A DNA stretch of 64,000 bases. Origin: Paraburkholderia graminis C4D1M. GTDB taxonomy: Bacteria > Pseudomonadota > Gammaproteobacteria > Burkholderiales > Burkholderiaceae. The notes beneath the pieces are model-generated. The model was given only the letters and a program-made list of their open reading frames with translations. It ran no database searches and had not been told where the DNA came from. The DNA lies in assembly GCF_000172415.1 (NCBI RefSeq), contig NZ_ABLD01000002.1:186001-250000 (forward strand), written 5' to 3'. Each line of letters starts with the position of its first letter. Within the stretch, counting starts at the first letter, position 1. The position numbers were made by a program, and so were the translations under genes. Shown here piece after piece: positions 18,082 to 27,167 of this stretch.

Positions 18082-18543
18082 ATGTCCGACACGATTCAGA
18101 TCCGCCCCGTCAAACAGGACGATTTCAATGCATGGCTGCCGCTATGGGACGCGTATAACGCGTTTTACGGCCGCTCCGGCGAGACCGCATTGCCGCGTGA
18201 AATCACGCAACTTACGTGGGGCCGCTTTTTCGATGCATACGAGCCGATGCATGCGATGGTTGCGGAACGCAATGGGCAGTTGGTCGGCATCGTGCACTTT
18301 CTGTATCACCGGCACACGACGCTCGCGGGACCGATTTGTTATTTGCAGGACCTGTATACGTTGGAATCCGAGCGCGGCAAAGGCGTGGGGCGCGCGTTGA
18401 TCGAGGCAGTGTATGCGCGCGCGAAAGCAGACGGTTCGCAGCGCGTGTATTGGCAAACGCACGAGACGAATCACACGGCGATGAAGTTGTACGACGCGGT
18501 GGCGGATAAGTCGGGGTTTGTGGTTTATCGGAAGCAGGTGTGA
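18082..18543 (+). CDS. GNAT family N-acetyltransferase
   Basis: A 153-residue GNAT protein. Motif A, ERGKGVGRALI, binds acetyl-CoA, with the preceding strand CYLQDLYTLE. The C-terminal YWQTHETNHTAMKLYD is the motif B region seen in diamine/spermidine acetyltransferase-like members. RBS AAAGGAG precedes the ATG at 18082; the frame opens 39 bases earlier without one. The acceptor is unknown. A bidirectional terminator follows. Confidence 0.87.
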   Translation: MSDTIQIRPVKQDDFNAWLPLWDAYNAFYGRSGETALPREITQLTWGRFFDAYEPMHAMVAERNGQLVGIVHFLYHRHTTLAGPICYLQDLYTLESERGKGVGRALIEAVYARAKADGSQRVYWQTHETNHTAMKLYDAVADKSGFVVYRKQV

Positions 18544-18589
18544 GCAACGCCCCGCTGCTTTAGACATTCACGCGGCTCGCCCCAAAACA

Positions 18590-18615
18590 AAAAGCGCACC
18601 ACCCAGTGCGCTTTT
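18590..18615. terminator. Bidirectional rho-independent terminator
   Basis: Perfect 10-bp stem AAAAGCGCAC / GTGCGCTTTT around a six-base loop, with A and T runs on the two sides. It lies between the converging GNAT gene (+) and the end of the 14-gene catabolic operon (-), so it probably terminates both. Confidence 0.85.
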
Positions 18616-18661
18616 CATCCCCGCAATTACGGCCTCACATCACCGCCCACCTAACCCGCCC

Positions 18662-20065
18662 TCAAGCCTCCAACTGCTCGAGCACCTTGCCCTTGGTTTC
18701 AATCCCGAGAAAATGCACCGCCACCGCCGCAAGAAACGGCACGGCCGCGAGAATATAAAACGCGATCTGCAAATTACCGCCGATCATCGTCTTCGACACA
18801 ATCGCCGGCGCGAAAATCGCCGCGACTTTCAGCCATGCGCCGCCGACGCCGCAACCCATCGCGCGGATGCTCGTCGGGTACAGTTCCGGCGTGTACACAT
18901 AAGCGGTGATGAAGCCGCACGCGAGAAAGCCGAGCGACAACGCACAGCACGTCGCCACCACATACACCGACGAATCGTGCAACACGCCCGCCATCAGCAG
19001 CGAAACTGCGCACGCCAGAAACGACAGATTAATGATCGGCTTACGCCCCACCTTGTCCACCAGCAGCGCGCAAGTCAGCGACCCCACCACGCCCAGCACC
19101 GAAGCCGCCACCGCAAGGTTCAACGCCAGTTGCAACGGCGCGTGATAGATCGTGCGATAGATGGTCGGCAGCCACGTCGACAGACCATACTGAATGAAGC
19201 CGCAGGTGATCCACAGCATCGCAACGGCCAACGTGCGCTTCAAATACGCCGGACCGAACAGATCGCCCATGCGGCGCTTCGGATGACGATTCGCCATCGC
19301 TTCGAATTCGGCCGAATGCACGACCGGCGGCAACGGACCCTTCGCGGCGCGTTCAAACGCATGGACTGCTGCATCGGCATCGGCCATGCGTTCGCGTTCA
19401 GCGAGCCAGCGCGGCGACTCAGGCACGAGCTTGCGCAGCACGAAGAACAGAATCAACGGCATGCCGCCGATAAAATACATCGCCTGCCAGCCGAAACGCG
19501 GCACGATCCACGCGCCGAGCGCATTTGAAGCCAGCAGCCCAACCGGAAAAACAATTTCATACAACAGCACGAAACGACCACGCCCATGCGCACGGCTAAT
19601 CTCGTTGATGTAAGTCGCGGCAACCGGCAATTCGCCGCCGAGTCCCAAGCCCTGAATCACGCGCAACACGACAAATGCCGCGAACGTCGGCGCAAATCCG
19701 CACGCAATGCTCGTGACACCGATAATCCCCGAGCTCAGCGCAATCGCTCGAACGCGCCCATGACGCTCGGCATACCACGGGAACACAAACGCACCGATCA
19801 GTTGCCCGACCGACCCCGAGCCGATCAGAAAGCCGATTTCCCACGGCGTCAGATGCCACTTCGCGATCAGCACCGGCAGCGTGGCCGCAATCGCGATCAC
19901 GTCGAAGCCGTCGAAGAACGTGGCGAGCCCGATCAGAATCCGCGCACGCACCTGCATCGCGTTCTTCGGCAGTCGCTCGAGCCGCGCGATGATCGAGCCT
20001 CTCGTGACAGGGCCCGAAACGCCTGCGGCGCTGCGGTCTCCAATGGTGTTGTCGATGGTTCTCAT
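18662..20065 (-). CDS. MFS permease, aromatic acid:H+ symporter type
   Basis: A 467-residue, 12-helix major facilitator. The helix 1 motif FFDGFDVIAIAATLP carries the acidic DGFD signature of the AAHS family (PcaK/BenK type). The loop 2-3 motif is GSVGQLIGAFVFPWYAERHGRVR, and VIQGLGLGGELPVAATYINE is the helix 4-5 region. It would import an aromatic acid with a proton. It is the last gene of the long leftward operon and its upstream TTG start would overlap the reductase gene, so the ATG at 20065 is preferred. The context says that the operon substrate is a carboxylated or otherwise anionic aromatic. Confidence 0.85.
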   Translation of the reverse strand: MRTIDNTIGDRSAAGVSGPVTRGSIIARLERLPKNAMQVRARILIGLATFFDGFDVIAIAATLPVLIAKWHLTPWEIGFLIGSGSVGQLIGAFVFPWYAERHGRVRAIALSSGIIGVTSIACGFAPTFAAFVVLRVIQGLGLGGELPVAATYINEISRAHGRGRFVLLYEIVFPVGLLASNALGAWIVPRFGWQAMYFIGGMPLILFFVLRKLVPESPRWLAERERMADADAAVHAFERAAKGPLPPVVHSAEFEAMANRHPKRRMGDLFGPAYLKRTLAVAMLWITCGFIQYGLSTWLPTIYRTIYHAPLQLALNLAVAASVLGVVGSLTCALLVDKVGRKPIINLSFLACAVSLLMAGVLHDSSVYVVATCCALSLGFLACGFITAYVYTPELYPTSIRAMGCGVGGAWLKVAAIFAPAIVSKTMIGGNLQIAFYILAAVPFLAAVAVHFLGIETKGKVLEQLEA

Positions 20066-20090
20066 GCCGTGGTGCCGTCCGTAGATGTGG

Positions 20091-21356
20091 TTAGGCAAGC
20101 GCCGTTGAGGCGTCGGTCAGTGTGGCAAGGTCGATGGTCCGGCCTTGATTCATCCACTTGCGCGAGAGCTTCAGTTCGCGCGGAGTGTTGATGGCGATCA
20201 CGCCGCGAATCGCGCCGTCTTCCAGATGAAAAAGCGTTGCGCGCTTGCCCGGCAAATCGCCGCGTATCGCGAGCTGCGCATCGGCGGGAATGTCGCCGAG
20301 AATCTGCAGATTGACGTCGTACTGATCGGACCAGAACCACGGAATGTCCGCGTATGGTTCGAACTTGCCGAGCAGCGCCTTCGCCGCGCCAATCGCCTGG
20401 TTCTGCGCATTGGCCCATGATTCGAGGCGCACGCGCCGCTTCAGCCACGCGCTCGGATGATTCGCCACGTCGCCGCAAGCGAAGATGCGCGGGTCGTCGG
20501 TCGCGCCGAAATGATCGACCACGATGCCGTCTTCCACCTTCACGCCCGCCGCTTCGGCCAACGCCGTGTGCGGCGCGAGACCGATGCCGGCGACCGCGAA
20601 ATCGGCGTCCAAAGTCGAGCCGTCGGCGAAGGTTGCACGAATGCGATTGGCGTCGTTCGGATGATCTTCGAGCTTCGTGAGCGCGGCTTTGAGGCGCACG
20701 TCCACGCCATTTGCACGATGCAGGTCGAGCAGGAAGTCGGAGACCATCGGCGGCAATGAACGGGCGCATAGACGCGGTGCGCCTTCCACCACGGTTGCAT
20801 CAACGCCGAGCTTGCGCGCGGTCGCGGCCACTTCGAGACCGATCCAGCCGCCGCCCACCACGAGCACACGCTTGCTCGCACGCAGCCGTTCGCCGAGCGC
20901 AACGGCTTCGTCGAGCGTGCGCAGATAAGTCACGTGCGAGGTCTTCACCAGCGCATCAGGCAAGCGACGCGCCGCGCCGCCCGTCGCGATCACGAGGCGG
21001 TCGTATTGCACTTCACGTCCCGCTTGCGTGCGAACAACACGCTTCTCGCGATCAATCGACGTCGCGCAATCCGGCTGCCACGCTTCGATCTTCAGCGCGT
21101 CGAAATCGTCGGGCTTGACGAGACGCACGGTGTCGATAGTTGCTTCGCCGGAAAGCACGGCTTTCGAAAGCGGCGGACGTTCGTACGGCAAATGCACTTC
21201 GTCGGCGATCATCACGAGGCGGCCGTCGTAGCCTTCCTTGCGCAGCGTCTTCACGACCCAGCCTGCCGCCTGGCCGCCGCCGATCACGACAATCGTGCGC
21301 GGCACTTCAAGCTCGGCGTGCGCGGCTCGCGCTTTTTCAGTAGCAGCGTCAGTCAT
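20091..21356 (-). CDS. Ferredoxin reductase component of Rieske oxygenase (FAD/NAD(P)H)
   Basis: A 421-residue flavoprotein of the HcaD/BphA4 family. The FAD fold is TIVVIGGGQAAGWVVKTLRK with YERPPLSKAVLSGE, the NADH fold is VLVVGGGWIGLEVAA, and the second FAD motif DADFAVAGIGLAPHT is followed by IFACGDVANHPS. A C-terminal interface domain is present (QYDVNLQILGDI). It passes electrons from NADH to the Rieske ferredoxin encoded at 31755. The start overlaps the stop of the VOC dioxygenase gene by eight bases, so the two are translationally coupled. Confidence 0.88.
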   Translation of the reverse strand: MTDAATEKARAAHAELEVPRTIVVIGGGQAAGWVVKTLRKEGYDGRLVMIADEVHLPYERPPLSKAVLSGEATIDTVRLVKPDDFDALKIEAWQPDCATSIDREKRVVRTQAGREVQYDRLVIATGGAARRLPDALVKTSHVTYLRTLDEAVALGERLRASKRVLVVGGGWIGLEVAATARKLGVDATVVEGAPRLCARSLPPMVSDFLLDLHRANGVDVRLKAALTKLEDHPNDANRIRATFADGSTLDADFAVAGIGLAPHTALAEAAGVKVEDGIVVDHFGATDDPRIFACGDVANHPSAWLKRRVRLESWANAQNQAIGAAKALLGKFEPYADIPWFWSDQYDVNLQILGDIPADAQLAIRGDLPGKRATLFHLEDGAIRGVIAINTPRELKLSRKWMNQGRTIDLATLTDASTALA

Positions 21357-22314
21357 TTTTGCGCTCCGTCATGAACTTGCCTTCCGGCGCCTTCGCGTTT
21401 TTCTGCCGACGCGTATTGCCGTCGATGCCGCCGTCGATCGCCCATTCGGCGAACACGGTCGGGCCCGGTTCGAAATCGCGCGGCTGCCATTCGGGCGTGA
21501 GCTGGTCTTCGTCGGCGTAGTACTCGATCAGGCCGCCCGCGGGATTCTGGAAGTACCAGAAGTACGCCGACGAAACCGGATGACGTCCCGGCCCAAGTTG
21601 CGTATCCCAACCGCAGCGGCTGATGTGCATGCCGCCGCCGAACACTTCATGGATGTCGCGAACGGTGAACGCGACGTGATTCAGACCGCGCTTGCCGTTC
21701 GGCAACGCGAGCAGAAAAATGTCGTGATGGCCGCCGTGCGGCGCGCAGCGCATAAATGCGCCGCGGCCCGGATAACGGTCCGACATTTCGAAGCCGAGCA
21801 GTTCCTGGTAAAACTTTTCCTGTTCGGCCAGTCTGTTCGTGAAAAACACGACATGACCCACTTCGACGGGTTCGGCGCGCTCGTAAATCGGCGACGGCTG
21901 ATCCACGCGCAGCGTTTGGCCCCACACGTTCGAAGGCGAGCCGTGAATATCGAGCGCACGTTTGCGCGTCACTTCAACGCGAATCGCCATGCCGTTGGGA
22001 TCAATGCAGCCGACTGCATCTTCGGTTTCGAAATGGCCCGGCTGACCCGCAAAGCGTCCGCGCAATTCGTCGAGTTCCGCTTTAGTCGCAACGCCCCACG
22101 TGACTTCGCGCAGCGTCGGACCTTCTTCGAATGCGGGCGGCAGCGACGGATCGTTTGCATCGACGGCAAGAACCGTGCAGCCGTTGAGCGTTTCGAAGCG
22201 CGCATGGGTTTCGTCGTGCGCGACTTCCTTCAAGCCCCAGTCCGCGAAAAAGCGCCGACAGGTAGCGAGATCCGTCACGCCGTAGATAATCTGTTCAATG
22301 CCGAGAATCGTCAT
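21349..22314 (-). CDS. Extradiol-type ring-cleavage dioxygenase (VOC superfamily)
   Basis: A 321-residue two-domain type I extradiol dioxygenase. The predicted Fe ligands are H154 (VGHVVFF), H213 (LNHVAF) and E264 (GLIEYYAD), the canonical 2-His-1-Glu triad of catechol 2,3-dioxygenases in the C-terminal domain, with the N-terminal domain degenerate as usual. H195-H197 in CAPHGGHHDIFLL lie where the catalytic base is expected. It should open a catechol-type ring next to the diol. Length about 300 is normal. It overlaps the reductase gene by eight bases and is 27 bases from the aldehyde dehydrogenase. The ring substrate is unknown. Confidence 0.85.
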   Translation of the reverse strand: MTILGIEQIIYGVTDLATCRRFFADWGLKEVAHDETHARFETLNGCTVLAVDANDPSLPPAFEEGPTLREVTWGVATKAELDELRGRFAGQPGHFETEDAVGCIDPNGMAIRVEVTRKRALDIHGSPSNVWGQTLRVDQPSPIYERAEPVEVGHVVFFTNRLAEQEKFYQELLGFEMSDRYPGRGAFMRCAPHGGHHDIFLLALPNGKRGLNHVAFTVRDIHEVFGGGMHISRCGWDTQLGPGRHPVSSAYFWYFQNPAGGLIEYYADEDQLTPEWQPRDFEPGPTVFAEWAIDGGIDGNTRRQKNAKAPEGKFMTERKND

Positions 22315-22341
22315 AACGTGCCTCTTGCGTATCGTGTGTCT

Positions 22342-23841
22342 TCAGTCAGCCCACGCCAGCGGCGCGTCGTTCAAGCCCCAGTAGAGGCTCTTCTGCTGCA
22401 TGTATTCGCGGATGCCGAGCCGGCCTTTCTCGCGTCCCATGCCGCTCTCTTTCCAGCCGCTAAATGGCGTCGAGATCGAGAACAGCTTGTAGGTGTTGAT
22501 CCAGATCGTGCCGGCTTCCAGCGCGCGGGCGATCCGGTAAGCGCGCTTGTAATCGCGCGTCCAGATGCCGGCGGCGAGGCCGAACACACTGTTGTTCGCT
22601 TCTTTGAGCAACGACGCTTCGTCGTCGAACGGCATCGCGACCAGCACGGGGCCGAAGATTTCTTCCTGGCAGATGCGTGCGTCGTTGGTGAGACCTTCGA
22701 GAATCGTCGGCTGAAAATAGGTGCCTTGTTCGCGACCATCGCCGACCGGACGCTCGCCGCCGCACAGCAGGCGTCCACCTTCTTCAAGACCGAGCGCGAC
22801 ATAACGCTCGACCGTTTCGCGATGCGCCTGCGTGATCAGCGGACCCATCTGCGTTTCCACGCGCGACGGATCGCCGACGCGCAACTTGCGCGCGCCTTCT
22901 ACCAGACGCTTCATGAACGCATCGTAGATAGAGCGCTGCACGAACAGACGCGAGCCCGCGATGCACGCTTCGCCCGACGAACTGAAAATGCCGTACAGCA
23001 CGCCGTTCACCGCGTGATCGAGATCGGCGTCGTCGAAAACGATGGTCGGCGATTTGCCGCCGAGTTCAAGCGAGACCGGCATCAGCTTGTCCGCTGCAAT
23101 GCGCGCGATGCCTCGGCCTACTTCGGTGCCGCCGGTGAACGACACTTTCTTCACGAGCGGATGACGCACGAGCACGTCGCCGATCACCGAGCCCTTGCCC
23201 GGCAACACGCTGATCACGCCCTTCGGCACGCCCGCTTCCTCGCAGATGCGCGCGAGCGCCAGCGACGTCAACGGCGTCACTTCCGCGGGCTTCAACACGA
23301 CGGCGTTGCCGCCTGCCAATGCGGGCGCGAGCTTTTGCGCGTCGGACGCAATCGGCGAATTCCACGGCGTAATTGCAGCGATCACGCCGATGGGTTCATA
23401 CACGCTCATCGTCAGATAATCGCCGCGCGAAGGCGTGACTTCTTCGTCGAGCGTTTCGAGGCACGCCGCGAAATAGCGGAAGGTGTTGGCCGCGCTTGCC
23501 ACGAGCACGCGCGTTTCGCCAATCGGCTTGCCGTTGTCGCGACGCTGCAACTGCGCGAGCGCTTCGTGACGCGCCATGATCAGATCGGCGATGCGATACA
23601 GGATCAGCGCGCGTTGATGCGGCTTCAAACCGGACCAGTCCGCGCGACGCCATGCGAAGTCCGCGGCTTCCACGGCTTCGCGGGCGTCGTCGGCGTTCGC
23701 CGTGGAGATTTCCATGTTGACCGACTGGTCCGCCGGATACAGGCTTTTATACGGGTTGCCGCGCCCTTGCCGCCATTCGCCGCCGATAAAAATATCGCCG
23801 GTCGGCACAAGGCTGGTATCGAAGTGAGTCATGTCGGTCAT
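22342..23841 (-). CDS. NAD(P)-dependent aldehyde dehydrogenase
   Basis: A 499-residue ALDH. Motifs are ITPWNSPI (oxyanion Asn), FTGGTEVGR (cofactor), VSLELGGKSPTIVFDDAD with the general-base Glu, and SSSGEACIAGSRLFVQ with the catalytic Cys. The end GREKGRLGIREYMQQKSLYW is typical of the broad substrate-range aromatic/hydroxymuconic semialdehyde group. In the operon it would oxidise the semialdehyde produced by ring cleavage or by the ThDP decarboxylase. A second in-frame ATG lies nine bases downstream and is equally plausible as the start. Confidence 0.88.
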   Translation of the reverse strand: MTDMTHFDTSLVPTGDIFIGGEWRQGRGNPYKSLYPADQSVNMEISTANADDAREAVEAADFAWRRADWSGLKPHQRALILYRIADLIMARHEALAQLQRRDNGKPIGETRVLVASAANTFRYFAACLETLDEEVTPSRGDYLTMSVYEPIGVIAAITPWNSPIASDAQKLAPALAGGNAVVLKPAEVTPLTSLALARICEEAGVPKGVISVLPGKGSVIGDVLVRHPLVKKVSFTGGTEVGRGIARIAADKLMPVSLELGGKSPTIVFDDADLDHAVNGVLYGIFSSSGEACIAGSRLFVQRSIYDAFMKRLVEGARKLRVGDPSRVETQMGPLITQAHRETVERYVALGLEEGGRLLCGGERPVGDGREQGTYFQPTILEGLTNDARICQEEIFGPVLVAMPFDDEASLLKEANNSVFGLAAGIWTRDYKRAYRIARALEAGTIWINTYKLFSISTPFSGWKESGMGREKGRLGIREYMQQKSLYWGLNDAPLAWAD

Positions 23842-23880
23842 TCCGGTTTGCTTCGGCTATTCAACTATTCGGCCAAGGTC

Positions 23881-24711
23881 TCAAATCACGCAGCGCGCCG
23901 CGCGATTGCGTAACGCGCGAATCGCGCTGTACGCGGTCAACGCAGATGTTTTCGGGTTGTCGGGCAACGGCTTGCCGCACATTTCCAGCGACATCTCGCC
24001 GAACGCGCCACGCGCGAGAATCCGATGCACGTTGCGCGTCACATTCGGATCGGCAATCAGGCGAACGGTCGTGTGATCGAGACCGAGACCAGCGAGCGCA
24101 ATCGTCGCGGCAACGTTGGCGTTCTTCGGATAGAGACGCGCCGCTTCGCGCGCGCTGCCTTCGAAGATCACCTGCTCGACTTTCAACGCGTTCAGATCGC
24201 AGACCTGTTCCGCGGGCGTGCCGAGCCAGCCGGTCGGCGGCTTGCGGCCCGTGTACAACACTTCGTCGAGGCCGCCGAGCTTCGCCGCGGCCAATGCATC
24301 CACGCCGCCGATTGCGCCCGAGAGCAACGTCAGCGTTGCGTCGCCTTCGTCGGCTGCTGCGGACAACGCGTCGAGCAACGTCATATCGGATAACGCACCG
24401 ATCGACGCGACCGCGCAATCCGTGCCGGCCTTCAGCAGCGGCACAACGTGATCGACCAGTGCGCTGTGTCCCGCGCATTCCAACGCGAAATGCGGGCGGC
24501 TGCTCAATGCGGACACTGAAGCCACCACGTCCACCGTCGAGCCGACCACTTCGCGCACCGAAGCCATATGACGCTCCGGCACGATCACGTGCGACACGCG
24601 CACCGCCGGATCGGCGGCGACCGAGCGGTACACCGCCTGGCCGATCGCGCCGAAGCCGATCATCGCGACGTCGACGGGAGCGTGGTGCCCCGCGTAGCCC
24701 GCATCACGCAT
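23881..24711 (-). CDS. Aspartate dehydrogenase-like protein (NadX family)
   Basis: A 276-residue NAD(P)-dependent enzyme. The Rossmann motif is MIGFGAIG (residues 17-24), with an [13 protein letters not shown] segment, [20 protein letters not shown] (substrate loop) and [14 protein letters not shown] carrying the conserved His of L-aspartate dehydrogenases. The family deaminates L-aspartate to iminoaspartate/oxaloacetate, or runs in reverse. The ATG overlaps the stop of the ThDP enzyme gene by eight bases. An amino-acid dehydrogenase inside an aromatic operon is unexpected. It may act on an amino or imino ring-cleavage product, which is inference. Confidence 0.8.
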   Translation of the reverse strand: MRDAGYAGHHAPVDVAMIGFGAIGQAVYRSVAADPAVRVSHVIVPERHMASVREVVGSTVDVVASVSALSSRPHFALECAGHSALVDHVVPLLKAGTDCAVASIGALSDMTLLDALSAAADEGDATLTLLSGAIGGVDALAAAKLGGLDEVLYTGRKPPTGWLGTPAEQVCDLNALKVEQVIFEGSAREAARLYPKNANVAATIALAGLGLDHTTVRLIADPNVTRNVHRILARGAFGEMSLEMCGKPLPDNPKTSALTAYSAIRALRNRAARCVI

Positions 24712-26362
24712 GTTCCGGCTCCTCTTTCTTGACCGGCGGCCCGGCGAACGCGGTGGCGAACGAGCCGACCGACAGCATGTCCACCTCGACCAATACCGGA
24801 CCGGTCTTCGCCATGCCTTCGCGAATGATCGCGTCGGCTTCATCGAGCGATTTGATGCGGTAGTGCGTGAGCTTCAGGCTTTCGCAGAACTGCGCGAAGT
24901 CCGGCTGATGCAGATCGACATAGCAGCGGCGGCCGCCGTATTGCGCGTCCTGAATGTTGCGGATCACGCCGTAGCATTGATCGTTCATCAACACGATCAT
25001 CACGTTGGCGTTTTCCTGCACGGCCGTCGCGAGTTCGCCGACGTTGACCATCAGACCGCCATCGCCGACGAGGCACACGGTTTTTGCAGCGCTACCTGCA
25101 AGCGCCGCGCCGATGCCCATCTGCATCCCCTGGCCGATGCCGCCGCCGAGCGCATGCACGCCCGCGCGCGGCGAGAAAATCTTCAGCATGCGGTTGCCCC
25201 ACGTGCTGTTCGAGATCGTGACGTCGCGCACCCAGTTGTAGTCGCGGCCCACCGCTGACTGCAACGCGTCGACGAGACGCTTGTACGGACCGAGACCCTT
25301 GCCTACATCGGCGACTGCGCTTTCGCGCGCCGCGGCCAGATCCGGTCCGAATGAAGGATCGACCTTCACGCGTCCTTCGAGCAGCGTCGCGAGTTCTTCG
25401 AGCACCGCCGATGCATCGCCGTGAACGAACATCTCGTTGCGATAGCCGCGGTTATCGGCGAGCGCGTCGGCGTCGATGCGATACAGCGGTTGCGGCAATG
25501 CGAGCTTGTACTTGAGCGTTTCATTGCCGCGCAGACGCGAACCGACGACGACCAACGCATCGCAAGTCTTATAGAAACTTTCGACGGCCGGATGCACGTT
25601 AAACGCGCCCAGCGTCGCGGGATGATCTTCGGGCAACACGCCGCGGCCCTGCACGCTCGTCACGACGCCGAAACCAAGCGTGACCAGACGCTCGACGGCA
25701 TGCGTCGCATGACGCGCGCCGCCACCGAGCCACAACAGCGGACGCTTCGCCTTCGCGAGCTGCTCGGCGAGTTGCGCGACGCGCTCGCTGCAATGCGTGA
25801 GCGTGGTGATATGCGGCGCGGCCATGTCGGCGGGCCATTCGATTGCGGCGGCCTGAATGTCGATGGGAATCTCGACGCTCACCGGACCGCTCGGCGCGGT
25901 TTGCGCAACGCGCACGGCTTCGCGGATGGTCGGCAGCGCGGTCTCCACCGAACGCACGCGATACGCGGCCTTCGAAATGGACTGGAGCATCGACAGTTGA
26001 TCCGGCGCTTCGTGGATGTACGCAAGATCGCGGTCGAGATATTCGGTTTCGATCTGGCCGGTCACATGCAGCAGCGCGGTGCCTGCGGTCAGTGCTTCGA
26101 CCATCGCGCCCGCTGCATTGCCTGCCGCCGTGCCGGTGCTCGTGAAGGCCACACCGAGTCCGCCCGATACGCGCGCAAGACCGTCGGCCATATTCACAGC
26201 GCCCGCTTCGCCGCGTGCGCCGACATAACGAATCTTGCCGCGGTTGTGGATCGCGTCGAGGATCGGCATGTTGTGGATCGAGATCACGCCGAACGCGGTT
26301 TTTACGCCGCACTGCTCGAGAAAAGCGGCGATCAGTTCGCCAACGGTGGTTGTGTTAGACAT
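24704..26362 (-). CDS. Thiamine diphosphate-dependent decarboxylase/lyase
   Basis: A 552-residue ThDP enzyme of the acetolactate synthase/benzoylformate decarboxylase superfamily. The catalytic Glu is E52 in [16 protein letters not shown]. The central domain begins [20 protein letters not shown]. The ThDP/Mg motif is VGDGGLMVN, closing with [14 protein letters not shown]. It would decarboxylate or cleave a 2-oxo acid, giving an aldehyde for the adjacent aldehyde dehydrogenase. ATG at 26362 overlaps the SDR stop by eight bases and has GGAGG upstream. Whether it is a decarboxylase, carboligase or hydroxyacyl lyase cannot be told. Confidence 0.83.
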   Translation of the reverse strand: MSNTTTVGELIAAFLEQCGVKTAFGVISIHNMPILDAIHNRGKIRYVGARGEAGAVNMADGLARVSGGLGVAFTSTGTAAGNAAGAMVEALTAGTALLHVTGQIETEYLDRDLAYIHEAPDQLSMLQSISKAAYRVRSVETALPTIREAVRVAQTAPSGPVSVEIPIDIQAAAIEWPADMAAPHITTLTHCSERVAQLAEQLAKAKRPLLWLGGGARHATHAVERLVTLGFGVVTSVQGRGVLPEDHPATLGAFNVHPAVESFYKTCDALVVVGSRLRGNETLKYKLALPQPLYRIDADALADNRGYRNEMFVHGDASAVLEELATLLEGRVKVDPSFGPDLAAARESAVADVGKGLGPYKRLVDALQSAVGRDYNWVRDVTISNSTWGNRMLKIFSPRAGVHALGGGIGQGMQMGIGAALAGSAAKTVCLVGDGGLMVNVGELATAVQENANVMIVLMNDQCYGVIRNIQDAQYGGRRCYVDLHQPDFAQFCESLKLTHYRIKSLDEADAIIREGMAKTGPVLVEVDMLSVGSFATAFAGPPVKKEEPEHA

Positions 26363-27167
26363 GTCGTGCAACGCCTCCAGAAACATCGATGTGACTGCCC
26401 GTCGTATAGGACGACAGCGTCGTAGCCAGATAAAAGAGCGCTTGAGCGGCTTCTTCGGGTTTGCCGAAGCGGCCTAGCGGAATGTTTTTCTTGCGCGCGA
26501 GTTCGGCGGTCCAGTCGTCCCAGCTCTGGCCCGGCTGCGCTTCTTTCGCATAGCGTCGGCGCCATTGCCCCGATTCGACGATGCCGATCAGAATCGAATT
26601 GACGCGCACACGCTGCGGCGCGAGTTCCACCGCGAGCGACTTGATGAGGTTCTGCACCCCCGCACGCGCCGACGAAGTCGCGACCATATGCGGCTCCGGC
26701 TGCAGCGCGAGCAGCGAATTCACGCAGACCACGGCCGCGTTGCCCGCGCCGCCGTTGGCTGCATCGCGCAGCATCGGCAGAAAGGCGCGCGTGGGGCGAA
26801 TCACGCTGAAGTATTTGAGGTCGAGTTCTTCGCGCCATGCTTCGTCGCTCGTATCGGCGAAGGTCGACACGCGGCCCTGGCCCGCGTTGTTGATCAGCAT
26901 GTCCGTGCGGCCGAAGCGTGCTTGCACCGCTTGTGCAAACGCGTTGACGTCGTCGGCGTTCAGCACGTCGCAGCGGCGAGCGAGCAATCGCGCGGCGGGA
27001 AACTGCGCGTTCAATGCGGCCTCGGCTTGCGCGAGACGTTCGGTATCGCGGCCGCAGATTGCAACCGATGCGCCCGCTTTCAAAAACAGTTCGGCGCACG
27101 CGAGGCCGATGCCGGACGAGCCGCCCGTCACCACCGCTACTTGCCCGCTGAGATCGATTTGAATCAT
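26355..27167 (-). CDS. SDR family protein lacking the catalytic Tyr and Lys
   Basis: A 270-residue short-chain dehydrogenase fold. The cofactor site GGSSGIG, the NNAG motif and the structural Ser (CVNSLLAL, S151) are intact. At the active site the usual YxxxK reads TSSAR: Thr164 replaces Tyr and Arg168 replaces Lys (MVATSSARAGVQNL). Normal hydride transfer with Tyr as acid is therefore not possible in the standard way. It may act as a dehydratase/isomerase, a binding partner, or an SDR with shifted catalysis. The start overlaps the IclR stop by four bases, and the stop overlaps the ThDP enzyme start by eight. Confidence 0.82.
   Translation of the reverse strand: MIQIDLSGQVAVVTGGSSGIGLACAELFLKAGASVAICGRDTERLAQAEAALNAQFPAARLLARRCDVLNADDVNAFAQAVQARFGRTDMLINNAGQGRVSTFADTSDEAWREELDLKYFSVIRPTRAFLPMLRDAANGGAGNAAVVCVNSLLALQPEPHMVATSSARAGVQNLIKSLAVELAPQRVRVNSILIGIVESGQWRRRYAKEAQPGQSWDDWTAELARKKNIPLGRFGKPEEAAQALFYLATTLSSYTTGSHIDVSGGVARHV

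Noticed and set aside
21238..23913. 891-codon open frame on the plus strand
   Set aside because: It lies wholly antisense to the reductase, VOC dioxygenase and aldehyde dehydrogenase genes, all of which have clear motifs. Arg/Ala/His-rich composition is typical of GC-rich shadows.
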